Positions 6,720 through 15,500 of a DNA stretch of 17,751 nucleotides are shown one piece after another. Position 1 is the first letter of the stretch. Each line of letters opens with the position of its first letter. The notes beneath the pieces were generated by a model, which did no database searches, was not told the DNA's origin, and saw only the letters and a list, made by a program, of their open reading frames with translations. Origin of the DNA: Candidatus Peribacteraceae bacterium (lineage in GTDB: Bacteria; Patescibacteriota; Gracilibacteria; Peribacterales; Peribacteraceae); NCBI GenBank assembly GCA_018061525.1, contig JAGOUB010000006.1:1-17751 (forward strand), in the 5' to 3' direction. A program made the translations under genes and the position numbers.

Positions 6720-9446
6720 ATGGGCTGGGAAAGCTTCAACAGGCACCTGCCGTATCTGTCGGATTCCGACCGGTCGCGCGTGCGGCTGGCCTTCGACATG
6801 GGCGCCAAAGCCCACGACGGGCAGAAGCGGAAGTCCGGTGAGCCCTATTTTACGCACCCTATTGCCATAGCTGAGCGCCTGGCTGCTATGGGCGCCGACG
6901 GCGACACGCTGATCGCCGCCTTGCTGCACGACACGGTGGAGGACACGCCCCTCACGCTCGACGAGATCGAGGCGGCGTTTGGGCCGGTGGTGCGCGGGCT
7001 CATCGACGGCGTCACCAAGCTGACGGCCGCCGACCTGACCTCGCCCTCGCACGATGAGCAGATCGAGACGCTGCGGAAGATGTTCACGCTCATGCAGGGC
7101 GACGTGCGCATCATGGTGGTGAAGATCGTCGACCGTTGGCACAACATGACGACGGTGATGGGCCTCTCGCCCGAGCGCCGCAAGAGCTTCGCGCAGGAGA
7201 CGCTCGACATCGTGGTGAAGATTGCCGACCGCCTGAGCATGAAGGAGCTGCGCGACGAGTTGACGGCGCAATCGATGGCCGTGCTGGAGCCCGAGCTCTT
7301 CGCCGAACTAGAGACCCTCCGCAAGGAATTCAGCGCGCTGGCCACCGACGTGGTGGCGGCCATGGAAAAGAAGCTGAGGCCGAATCTGCCCAAGGGCGTG
7401 CGCATCTACAGCCGCCGTCTGTCGCTGGAGAAGACGCGCGTCATCCACGACCTGGGGAGCGGCAGCGGCAAGGCCGAGATGACAGCGATCTTCGTCTGCC
7501 CCGACACGGCCGCCTGCTACGAGGTGCTGGGCCAAATCCACCAGGCCTGGCCTCTACAGCGCCTGACCTTCGACGACTACATCAATACGCCCTCGGTGAA
7601 CGGCTACCGCGGCATCCACACCACCGTCATCCTGCCTAACGGCCGCCGCGTGCGCTGCAAGATCCGCACCGAGGCGATGGACGAGTACGACCGCCTGGGC
7701 ATCGCGATGTACTGCTTCCGTCACGCCGGCGACGGCACCGAGGTCGCTCAGTTGCCCTGGACCGAACGCATCTCGCCGCTGGCCGAGGGCACGAGCTACC
7801 AGAGCGAAGCCTTCTGGACGAGCCTGCAGCGCGACTTGCTGGGCGAGGAGATCGTGGTCTACGGCTCGAGCGAGCAATCGGTGACGATCCCCAGCGGCTC
7901 GACTGCGCTCGACGCCGCCTTCTACCTATTTAATGAGCAGGCCATCCATGTCTCGTCGCTGCGCGTGAATGGCCAGGCGGTGGCGCTCGACGCGCCGCTC
8001 GCCAACGGCGATACCGTCGACGTGTCGTTCAGCGACGCGGTGGAAGCAAAGCGTGAGTGGCTCAACTACGTCGAATCCGGCTTGGCTTCCACGCTCATCC
8101 GCCAGGAGCTGGCCAAGGCGCCGGAGCAGGAGAAAATCCTCCTCGGCCGCACGATGCTCGACTTGGGACTGCGCCGCCACAACCTGCCCGGCCTCGGGGA
8201 GCTGCAGCCGCAGGTCTTCCGCGAGGGCCTGGCGACCCTGGGACTCGGCGACTTGGGCGAACTCTACGTGCAATTGGCGGAGGGCAAGCTGACGGTGCCC
8301 CAAGCGCTAAACTTCTTCTCTCCGGCCCTGGGCGGCCGGATGAACACGGCCAAACTCTGGGACCTATCGCTAACGGTGGATAATGAGCACGAGGCGGGCC
8401 GCTGGCTCTCCTGGGTCCGTTCGTTCCACCCTCTGCGCCTGGTGGAGCGCCTGCGCTCTAGCGGACGCGGCCGACTCACGGCCAGCCTGTCGCTCACGCA
8501 GACCGAGGCAGACTCGATGGATGCGCACCTGCGCTCGCGCCTCACCGGCGACCGCTGGTGGCTGCGCCCGCGCCGCCAACAGCTGACGCTCATCGCCACC
8601 GCGGCCGTACTCGTCATCCTCTGGGGTCTTGACCCCGTCTTAGGCCAACTCCTGATTGAGAACGTCGTCTCGGTGCCCATGCTGACGCTGGTGCGCTTCG
8701 CTGCCTTCATCGCCGTGGCACTGATCGCACAGGCGGCGATGATGCGCGCCAATCCAGGCCGACTAATGCCGATCTCGCCCCTAAGCCCGCCGATCTTCGG
8801 CTCCGGCATCGCCCTCTTTGTGACCACGGTGGGCACCTACGCTTCGCTCCGGACCATCAACCCCACCAGCTACATCCTCATGATCGTGGCGGGAGTGCTG
8901 GCGCTAACCTGCGGACGCGGACTACTGCGCCGCGAGAACGTCTGGGCGCCGGCGACGTGCCTGGCGATCGCCATCGTGTCGCTCGTGGCCACCTTCTCGA
9001 TCGACGCCCCATCGTGGTTCGGCGTGGCTGCAGCCATCCTCGGATCAGGCGGCTTCGCGGCCTATTCGCTGGCCAGCCAGGAGTACCAGAAAACCGTCAG
9101 CATCCGCACCCGCTACCCGAGCTTCCTGCTTTGGGCGGCGGTAGTCGCAATGGCCTGCTCGCTCACGCTAGTGCCGTGGGTGCCGGTGGGACCGCTCGAT
9201 CCCGCCGGAATCACGCTGGCCACGCTCTATGTGCTCGTCTTCACGGTGCTGCCGTACATCCTCTTCTTCGAGATCATGCGCATGACGCAGAGCCGACTGC
9301 TCGAACGTCTCTTGCCGCTGGTGATCGTCTCGACGGTGCTCGGCGACCTGGTACTGCACCAAAACGGTCTCCCGCTGCTCGCCCTGCCGGCACTCTGCGC
9401 GGTGACGTGGCTGCTGTGGCGCCACGCGGGCGGCACGGACGAGTGA
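6720..9446 (+). CDS. Rel/SpoT-family alarmone enzyme fused to an EamA/DMT-type ten-helix membrane domain
   Basis: A 908-residue fusion. Residues 25-190 are an HD-type (p)ppGpp hydrolase domain with metal ligands H46, H70-D71 (LLHDTVEDT) and D138 plus N142 (DRWHNM), spaced as in Rel. Residues about 225-345 match the synthetase domain (DDYINTP, NGYRGIHTTV, KIRTEAMDEYDRLGIA), but several catalytic positions appear replaced. A TGS domain (about 385-445) and the Rel helical region (REWLNYV to EGKLTVPQ) follow, then a possible ACT-like stretch (about 545-600). From residue 622 to about 903 there are ten hydrophobic segments in two sets of five, resembling a complete EamA/DMT permease (APSWFGVAAAILGSG, VLPYILFFEIMRMTQSR). 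Ordinary Rel is soluble and about 700-750 residues long. The frame is unbroken. The likely role is alarmone hydrolysis at the membrane, coupled to an unknown ligand (inference). Confidence 0.88.
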   Translation: MGWESFNRHLPYLSDSDRSRVRLAFDMGAKAHDGQKRKSGEPYFTHPIAIAERLAAMGADGDTLIAALLHDTVEDTPLTLDEIEAAFGPVVRGLIDGVTKLTAADLTSPSHDEQIETLRKMFTLMQGDVRIMVVKIVDRWHNMTTVMGLSPERRKSFAQETLDIVVKIADRLSMKELRDELTAQSMAVLEPELFAELETLRKEFSALATDVVAAMEKKLRPNLPKGVRIYSRRLSLEKTRVIHDLGSGSGKAEMTAIFVCPDTAACYEVLGQIHQAWPLQRLTFDDYINTPSVNGYRGIHTTVILPNGRRVRCKIRTEAMDEYDRLGIAMYCFRHAGDGTEVAQLPWTERISPLAEGTSYQSEAFWTSLQRDLLGEEIVVYGSSEQSVTIPSGSTALDAAFYLFNEQAIHVSSLRVNGQAVALDAPLANGDTVDVSFSDAVEAKREWLNYVESGLASTLIRQELAKAPEQEKILLGRTMLDLGLRRHNLPGLGELQPQVFREGLATLGLGDLGELYVQLAEGKLTVPQALNFFSPALGGRMNTAKLWDLSLTVDNEHEAGRWLSWVRSFHPLRLVERLRSSGRGRLTASLSLTQTEADSMDAHLRSRLTGDRWWLRPRRQQLTLIATAAVLVILWGLDPVLGQLLIENVVSVPMLTLVRFAAFIAVALIAQAAMMRANPGRLMPISPLSPPIFGSGIALFVTTVGTYASLRTINPTSYILMIVAGVLALTCGRGLLRRENVWAPATCLAIAIVSLVATFSIDAPSWFGVAAAILGSGGFAAYSLASQEYQKTVSIRTRYPSFLLWAAVVAMACSLTLVPWVPVGPLDPAGITLATLYVLVFTVLPYILFFEIMRMTQSRLLERLLPLVIVSTVLGDLVLHQNGLPLLALPALCAVTWLLWRHAGGTDE

Positions 9447-10475
9447 TCAGCTCTTGCCGAGGATGCGCACGGCGGTCCACCAGCTGGCGCGGATGACGGA
9501 GCCGTCGGAGACGGCAATTTCGGTGGCGGGCGACTCCCAGCCGAGGAAGCAACGGCGATAGGCGCTGCCGAGTGAGTGGACGAGGATGCTGATTTCATTG
9601 GCGACAGGATCTTCGAAGGGCACCTCGGTGCCGTCGGCCAGGCGGACGGACGAGACGCTGAACATGTTCGCCAGCAGGTAGCGGATGGGGTGCTTACGGT
9701 CGGCGTTGAGCTGCGCGATGCGCTCCAGGGCATGGTTGGTGGCCACCGAGGCGAACTTGCGGCCGCGGTAGTCGTCGACGGGGTACCGGGCCTCGTCGGT
9801 GGCGTAGGGCTGGTAGGGGGCGACGGAGACGTCCTCGAGGACGGCGACGCTGGAAGGATCGGCGAGCATATCGGCGGCCACGCGCTGGGCGGCCTCGGCA
9901 TTCTGCGGGAAGAAGGAGTTCTGGCCGGCGCTCACGTCCGGCACGTGGCTCAGCAACGAGGTGGCGCCGTCCTCCGGCAGCTCGATCTGGGCATCGGCGG
10001 CCCAGATGGACGGGCGCAGCTCGTGCGTACGCATGTCCAAGACGCGGCCGCGGGCGTGCGACACGACCCAGCTCGGCGAGCAGACGCGCGCCATGAGATC
10101 CGCCTGGCCGTAGCCGTCGGTCTGCAGGAAGCCACCGTTGCGGCGCACCCAGGCATGGAAGGCGTTGAAAGCGGGCTGGTTGCCGGCGGCCTTCTGGCGG
10201 GCGGCCTCCACGAACTGCAAGGCGATGTTCACCTGGCGGCGGCGGTCGAACAGTTCGGGCACGTCGCACGGCAGCGCCTGTTCGGCCATCACCTCCTCGG
10301 CGGCGCGGCTCTCGAACTTTCCCTGCGAGAGCATGGTCGCCATCCGCTCCAGCTGCTCACGGCGAAGCTGGGCAACGCGCTCGGCCTCGCGCAACTCGAC
10401 GCTCCGCGTAGTGACGCGATTACGCAGCCAATCCAAGCCGCGGCCGCTGGTGGGAGGAGTCTCCTCGGGCATCAT
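9447..10475 (-). CDS. Hypothetical protein, 342 residues
   Basis: I do not recognise this protein. It has no signal peptide or membrane segment. Residues about 25-65 are charged and helical (SVELREAERVAQLRREQLERM), probably a coiled coil. The rest looks like a mixed globular domain with aromatic patches (FNAFHAWVRRNGGFLQTDG, ASWWTAVRILGKS). The start is one of two adjacent ATGs (10475 or 10472), with no Shine-Dalgarno sequence; a GATTTT that could act as a -10 box lies seven bases upstream. Its stop codon directly abuts that of the rel fusion on the other strand. It lies 54 bases after the 162-residue unknown gene on the same strand and is probably cotranscribed with it. Confidence 0.72.
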   Translation of the reverse strand: MMPEETPPTSGRGLDWLRNRVTTRSVELREAERVAQLRREQLERMATMLSQGKFESRAAEEVMAEQALPCDVPELFDRRRQVNIALQFVEAARQKAAGNQPAFNAFHAWVRRNGGFLQTDGYGQADLMARVCSPSWVVSHARGRVLDMRTHELRPSIWAADAQIELPEDGATSLLSHVPDVSAGQNSFFPQNAEAAQRVAADMLADPSSVAVLEDVSVAPYQPYATDEARYPVDDYRGRKFASVATNHALERIAQLNADRKHPIRYLLANMFSVSSVRLADGTEVPFEDPVANEISILVHSLGSAYRRCFLGWESPATEIAVSDGSVIRASWWTAVRILGKS

Positions 10476-10529
10476 GGAAGGAAAAATCAGCGGTATTCTG
10501 CATTCTTTTTCCTATGATGCAAGCGCCAA

Positions 10530-11018
10530 TCAGGCGGTTGCGAGGCGATTAGTCAGCATCTTCTCCGACATGCCCAGCGAGATCGCCACTTCGCAGAGGC
10601 GGACGGCGAGCAAGGCGCGGACCCTGCCAACCATCTCGCGCAAGCGCGGGCGGGCATCTTTCTCGAGCATGACGGCGACGAGGATATCGAGGGAGTGGTC
10701 GGCGCCGATCTCGTTGCGGATTTTTTCGCGCAGATCGCCGTCACGGGCCTCGGCGGCCACGAGCAGAGCGGCGGCGGAATGAGGATGCTTCAGTAGGAAT
10801 TCCGTGGTGCAGATCTCCACCGCCAGGGCGACGTCGGCGGCCACGCGCTGGATGGCCGCGTCGATGAGGCGATCATTCTTGAAGAGAGGCGATGTCTCGA
10901 TCAATGTGTCGATGTCGGCCTGCGAGCCAACATCGCCGTCGAGATCGAGCGCGTCATCCGACGTGAATGTGTCGGTCGAACTGAGGCGCGCGCCGGTGGC
11001 GAGAGTTGAAGTGCTCAT
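10530..11018 (-). CDS. Hypothetical protein, 162 residues
   Basis: Family not recognised. The protein is cytoplasmic and helical. The N-terminal 40 residues are Ser/Thr/Asp-rich and probably disordered (STDTFTSDDALDLDGD). The rest is a run of amphipathic helices (RLIDAAIQRVAADVALAVEI, HSAAALLVAAEARDGDL, RLREMVGRVRALLAVRLCE) resembling a helical-repeat fold, ending with GMSEKMLTNRLATA. The frame is open upstream to an ATG at 11057, but 11018 is preferred because a near-consensus promoter lies between them and its -10 box ends only 11 bases before 11018. It precedes the 342-residue unknown gene with a 54-base gap. Confidence 0.72.
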   Translation of the reverse strand: MSTSTLATGARLSSTDTFTSDDALDLDGDVGSQADIDTLIETSPLFKNDRLIDAAIQRVAADVALAVEICTTEFLLKHPHSAAALLVAAEARDGDLREKIRNEIGADHSLDILVAVMLEKDARPRLREMVGRVRALLAVRLCEVAISLGMSEKMLTNRLATA

Positions 11019-11029
11019 TCGGGACCTGA

Positions 11030-11057
11030 ATTGTAGGAATCTCGACCAGATTGTCAA
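11030..11057 (-). promoter_or_regulatory. Near-consensus promoter of the 162-residue gene
   Basis: On the minus strand a perfect TTGACA (11052-11057), a 16-base spacer and TACAAT (11030-11035). The -10 box ends 11 bases before the ATG at 11018, giving a leader of about four bases. This is the best promoter in the window and decides the start codon. Confidence 0.75.
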
Positions 11058-11109
11058 TCAAAGTGAACACAAGATCGGGCGCCGAAAATCGTCAGGAAGA
11101 CGTGTTTGG

Positions 11110-12435
11110 CTACAGCCTCCTCTTCGCATCAGACCAGCGATCAAGCGCCTGCTCAATAAGGAAACGGAAGACGATGAAGTTTCGGCCGATGTCGCTGGCC
11201 GAAACCCACTCTTGCGGCGAATGCGCACCGCCGCCCTTGATAGGCACGCTTAAGGTCGGCTTGCCGCCCTCCATGGCGTACAGATTTTCGTCGGCGTTGG
11301 AATCGCCGTAGGCCATCACCGGCGCCTCGTGCGAGACACGCTCGATACCATGGCTGACTACCCCGACAAAAGGATGCGCAGGATCGACTTGGAACGGCGA
11401 ATACGACGTGCTGTCGGTACGTTTATTGAGGGTGACGCGGATGCCGCGCGACTGCCACTGGCGTACGACATGCAGGCGCTCAAGCGCCTCGGCCTGGGCA
11501 CGCAGGGCGGAGGTAATAGTAGAAGGCGGGACAAGGAGCGTCTTATAGTTGGCCTTGGCCTCCTGCGGACGGATAAGCCCTTCGGAACCGGCGGAAACAT
11601 CGGCGGCAAACACCTCCTCATAGCCCAGCGGTCCCGGCTCCGGCCCCTCGGCACCGAAGAGCACGGGGTGATGCCGCAAGTGCGGGGCGCAGGCGCGCAG
11701 CTCCGGCGGGAGCGGATCGAGCTGGTCAGGATTAAAAAAGCGATAGACCTGGGCGAGCTCGTGGTAAGCCGACGGCATGGCCGGGCGGGCACCGTGGCCG
11801 GCGCCCTTCACGAGCTTGGCGTGGAGACGGGTCTTGAGGATGCCACGGCGGCCGAGGATGACGCGCATCACGTCGTCGCCTTCGGGCACCTTGAGCGGCC
11901 CGATCTCGGAGCTGAGCACGGCGTCGACGGACTGGAAGTGCGGCCAGTTACCGATGATGTGGCGAGCGGCGTGCGATCGGTATTCCTCATCGCCGACGAA
12001 GGCCACGAAGACGCACATCCCGTCGGGTACTTGCACCTCGCGGAGGATGCGGATGCCATTCAAGACCGACGACTGCTCATCGTAGGCCCCGAGCCCTTCC
12101 AGGCGATCGGAAGCGAGCGAGCTGGCGCCGAGCTGGTGGGGCGTCGCCCAGTCAGGATCGGGCTTCACGGTGTCGATGTGCGACGGCACGAAGAGCGTGA
12201 AGTCGGCATTCTCGCGGCGGCCAAGCTGGCAGATGAGGTAGGGCACACCCTCCGGATCGTCCTCCCAATAGTCGTCGATGCGCTCCTCGAATGCCTCTTT
12301 GCCGATCAACTTCTTCACCAGGGCCATCTTCTCGCGCACCTGCTGCGGCGCGAACGAGGGCGTGCGCACGAGGCGGTCCAGGGTGGTCCGCGACCATTCG
12401 CCGAGATGGTATTTACTGAGAGGCCGCAACGGCAT
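11110..12435 (-). CDS. M20-family metallopeptidase (ArgE/DapE/CPG2-like)
   Basis: A 441-residue cytoplasmic zinc-dependent amidohydrolase or peptidase. The co-catalytic metal site is visible: H86 and D88 in SHIDTV, bridging D119 in GAYDEQSS, the catalytic pair E150-E151 in GDEEYRS, an acidic SSEIGP segment, and a C-terminal His in GAHSPQEW. A lid-like region with GAGHGARPAM sits in the middle. This pattern fits the M20 group (aminoacyl-histidine dipeptidases, peptidase T, ArgE, DapE, carboxypeptidase G2); the substrate cannot be told. ATG at 12435 is chosen because a promoter lies immediately before it; the frame's longer open extension runs antisense into ileS and is not coding. It diverges from ileS across 102 bases. 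Confidence 0.87.
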   Translation of the reverse strand: MPLRPLSKYHLGEWSRTTLDRLVRTPSFAPQQVREKMALVKKLIGKEAFEERIDDYWEDDPEGVPYLICQLGRRENADFTLFVPSHIDTVKPDPDWATPHQLGASSLASDRLEGLGAYDEQSSVLNGIRILREVQVPDGMCVFVAFVGDEEYRSHAARHIIGNWPHFQSVDAVLSSEIGPLKVPEGDDVMRVILGRRGILKTRLHAKLVKGAGHGARPAMPSAYHELAQVYRFFNPDQLDPLPPELRACAPHLRHHPVLFGAEGPEPGPLGYEEVFAADVSAGSEGLIRPQEAKANYKTLLVPPSTITSALRAQAEALERLHVVRQWQSRGIRVTLNKRTDSTSYSPFQVDPAHPFVGVVSHGIERVSHEAPVMAYGDSNADENLYAMEGGKPTLSVPIKGGGAHSPQEWVSASDIGRNFIVFRFLIEQALDRWSDAKRRL

Positions 12436-12442
12436 GGGGCCG

Positions 12443-12471
12443 ATGATCCGGCTTTTGGAGGCATCCGTCAA
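12443..12471 (-). promoter_or_regulatory. Leaderless-type promoter of the M20 peptidase gene
   Basis: On the minus strand TTGACG (12466-12471), a 17-base spacer and GATCAT (12443-12448), ending seven bases before the ATG at 12435. The -35 is strong and the -10 moderate. Confidence 0.5.
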
Positions 12472-12537
12472 CGCGGCAGGATCCGTGCATTTGGCAGCCG
12501 TTTCCTCTACGCTTTGAGCGACTTCCGACGCCTCCCA

Positions 12538-15500
12538 ATGCCCGCTTTCGACCCCGTTGATCCCCGGCAATCGTTCCCCGAGCTGGAACGCGGCCTGCTC
12601 GAATACTGGCGCCAGGAAAACGTCTTCGAGCGCAGCCTCGAGGAGCGCGCGAGCGGCGAGCGCTACGGCTTCTATGACGGCCCGCCCTTCGCCACGGGAC
12701 TCCCCCACTACGGCCACCTGCTCGCCGGCACCATCAAAGACGTGATGCCGCGCTACCAGACCATGCGCGGCAAGCGCGTGGAGCGCCGCTTCGGCTGGGA
12801 CTGCCACGGCCTGCCGATCGAGAACATCATCGAGAAGGAGCACGGCATCGCCGGCAAGCCCGACATCGAGAAGATGGGCGTCGCCGCCTTCAACCAGCTC
12901 TGCCGCAACGCCGTCCAGCGCTACGCCGCCGAGTGGCGCGTGACCGTCGAGCGCGCCGGCCGTTGGGTCGACATGGATAACGACTACCGGACGATGGACC
13001 CCTCCTATATGGAGAGCATCTGGTGGGTGATGGGCCGTCTAGCCGAGAAGAAGCTCTTGTACGAAGGCTACAAGCCGATGCACGTCTGCCCACGCTGCGT
13101 GACGCCGCTCTCGAACTTCGAAGTGAGCGACGGCTACAAGGACGTGACCGACCTGAGCGCGACCGCCATGTTCGAGCTTGTGGACGAGCCAGGCACCTAC
13201 GTGCTCGCCTGGACCACGACGCCCTGGACGCTGCCGGGCAACCTGCTGCTCGCCGTCGGCGCGGACATCGACTACGTGCGCGTGACGAGCGGCGGTAAGA
13301 CGTACGTGGTGGCCGAGGAGCGCGTCGCGACCATCTTCAAGGACATCGAGCACGAGATCGACGGCAAGGCCTTCAAGGGTAAGAAGCTCGTCGGGCAATC
13401 CTACAAGCCGCTCTTCCCCTACTACGCCGAGACCTACCCCGACGCCTTCCGCGTGGTAGCTGCCGAATTCGTCTCGGTGGCCGACGGCACGGGCATCGTG
13501 CACATCGCGCCCGGCTTCGGTGAGGACGACTTCCGACTTGGAAAAGAAGAGAAGCTTGAACCGCTGCTCCAGCACGTCTCCATGGACGGCCACTTTAAGA
13601 AGGAAGTGACCGACTTCGCCGGCCTGTCCGTGAAGCCGTCGGACGACCCAAGCAAGACCGACCGCCTGGTGGCCAAGCACCTCAAGGAGAAGGGGCTGCT
13701 CTTCAAAGAGGAGAGCTACCGCCACAGCTATCCGCACTGCTGGCGCTGCGACAGTCCGCTGCTCAACTACGCCACCGGCTCGTGGTTCGTGGCAGTGGAG
13801 AAGATCAAGGAAACGATGCTCCAGGCCAACGCCACCACCGAGTGGATGCCGGCGCACCTGCGCGATGGCCGCTTCGGCAAGTGGCTCGAGAACGCCCGCG
13901 ACTGGGCCATCTCGCGCAACCGCTACTGGGGCACGCCGCTGCCCATCTGGCGCTCGAGCGCCGACGGCCCGCTGGAGGTGATCTCCAACCGCGCCGAGCT
14001 GATGGACCGTCAGAAAATCCGCTTCACGCGCGTGACGACGCTGCGCCACGGCCAGAGCGAGGGCAACCTCGCCGGCCTCTTCCAAGGGAAGGAACCGGGC
14101 ACTGCCCTCACCGCCGCCGGCCGAGAGATGGCCGCCAAGGGCGCCGACTTCGTGAAGGACCGCGGCATCACACGCATCTACTGTTCGCCGCTGCAGCGCT
14201 GCCAAGAGACCGCCGCCATCCTGGCCGAGGCCACGGGCGCCGAGATCGTCATCGACGAGCGTTTGCGCGAAATCGACATGGGCCCGCACGAGGGCAAGAC
14301 CTGGAAGGAGTCGACCGAGCAGGCCGAAGCCCAGCGTCACGCCGAACTCAAGGGCGAAGCACCCCAGCCCAAGCACCATCTGCCCGGTATGGAACCGCTG
14401 GCCGAGACGCAGGCGCGCATCTCCGCCTTCTTGGCCGAGGTGCTCCCCCGCCACCGCGGCACACACATCGCAATTGTCTCGCACGCCGACCCGCTGCTCT
14501 GCGTGCGCCACCACTTCACACTCGAAGCGCACCGCAAGCTCGTCGCCCAACCCAAGCCCGCCTTCGCCGCGCCGGAGGAGTTCTTCTGGGACCACAACAC
14601 CGAGCGTCAGATGGACCTGCACAAGGACGTGGTCGACCACCTCGTCTGGCCCGGACCGTCGGACGGCCAAGGCGGAACGCTCACGGTCGCCCGCCACGGC
14701 GAGACGGACCACAACCAGATGGGCATCATTCAGGGCCACGTCGACCGGCCGCTGAACGAGAAGGGACGCCAGCAAGCTGCCGATACGGCTAAGACGCTTA
14801 AGAAGGACCACTACGACGTGCTGATCTCCTCGGACCTCATCCGCGCCGTCGACACCGCCAATGCGCTCGGCGGCCACCTGGGACTGGAGATCACCGAGAA
14901 GAACCCCATGTTCCGCGAGCGCATGATGGGCGACTGGCAGGGCCGCGGGAAGAAAGAGTTCGACGGCAGGCACCCGGGCAACCCGTGCCTTACGTCGCTC
15001 ACCCCCGAGGGCGGCGAGAGCCTCTCGGAATTCCTCGGCCGCGCCCAGGCCGCCTACCGCTACATCCAGAAGACCTACCCGGGCAAGCGCGTGCTGCTCG
15101 TGGCACACGGCGGCTTCATGGCTGCGATGCGCGCCTTCATGCAGAACCAGACCTACGCCGAAATGTCGTCGGGCCGCATCGAGAACCTGGCCTGCCACAC
15201 CTACGACCTGAGCCCGCTCTGTGAGCGCACGCCCGAGGTGCTCGACTGCTGGTTCGAGAGCGGCTCGATGCCCTACGCCCAGTACGGCTTCCCCCAGCGC
15301 TTCGGTTCCACCGTGGAGAAGGACGGCGAGACGCTGCCCGTAAACTTCCCAGCCGATTTCATCGCCGAAGGCATCGACCAGACCCGCGGCTGGTTCTACA
15401 CGCTGACGGTGCTGGGTGCCGCGCTCTTCGGCCGCTCGCCCTTCCGTCACTGTATCGTGAACGGCACGGTGCTGGCCGAAGACGGCCTCAAGATGAGCAA

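Noticed and set aside
11329..12537. N-terminal extension of the ileS frame to an 1828-residue protein
   Set aside because: The extension is antisense to the M20 peptidase gene, which has full catalytic motifs; its translation has no domain, and the homologous IleS start is at 12538.
14023..15207. Inteins or mobile introns as the explanation for the IleS inserts
   Set aside because: The inserts match histidine phosphatases with complete active sites; no splicing junction residues or homing endonuclease motifs are seen.
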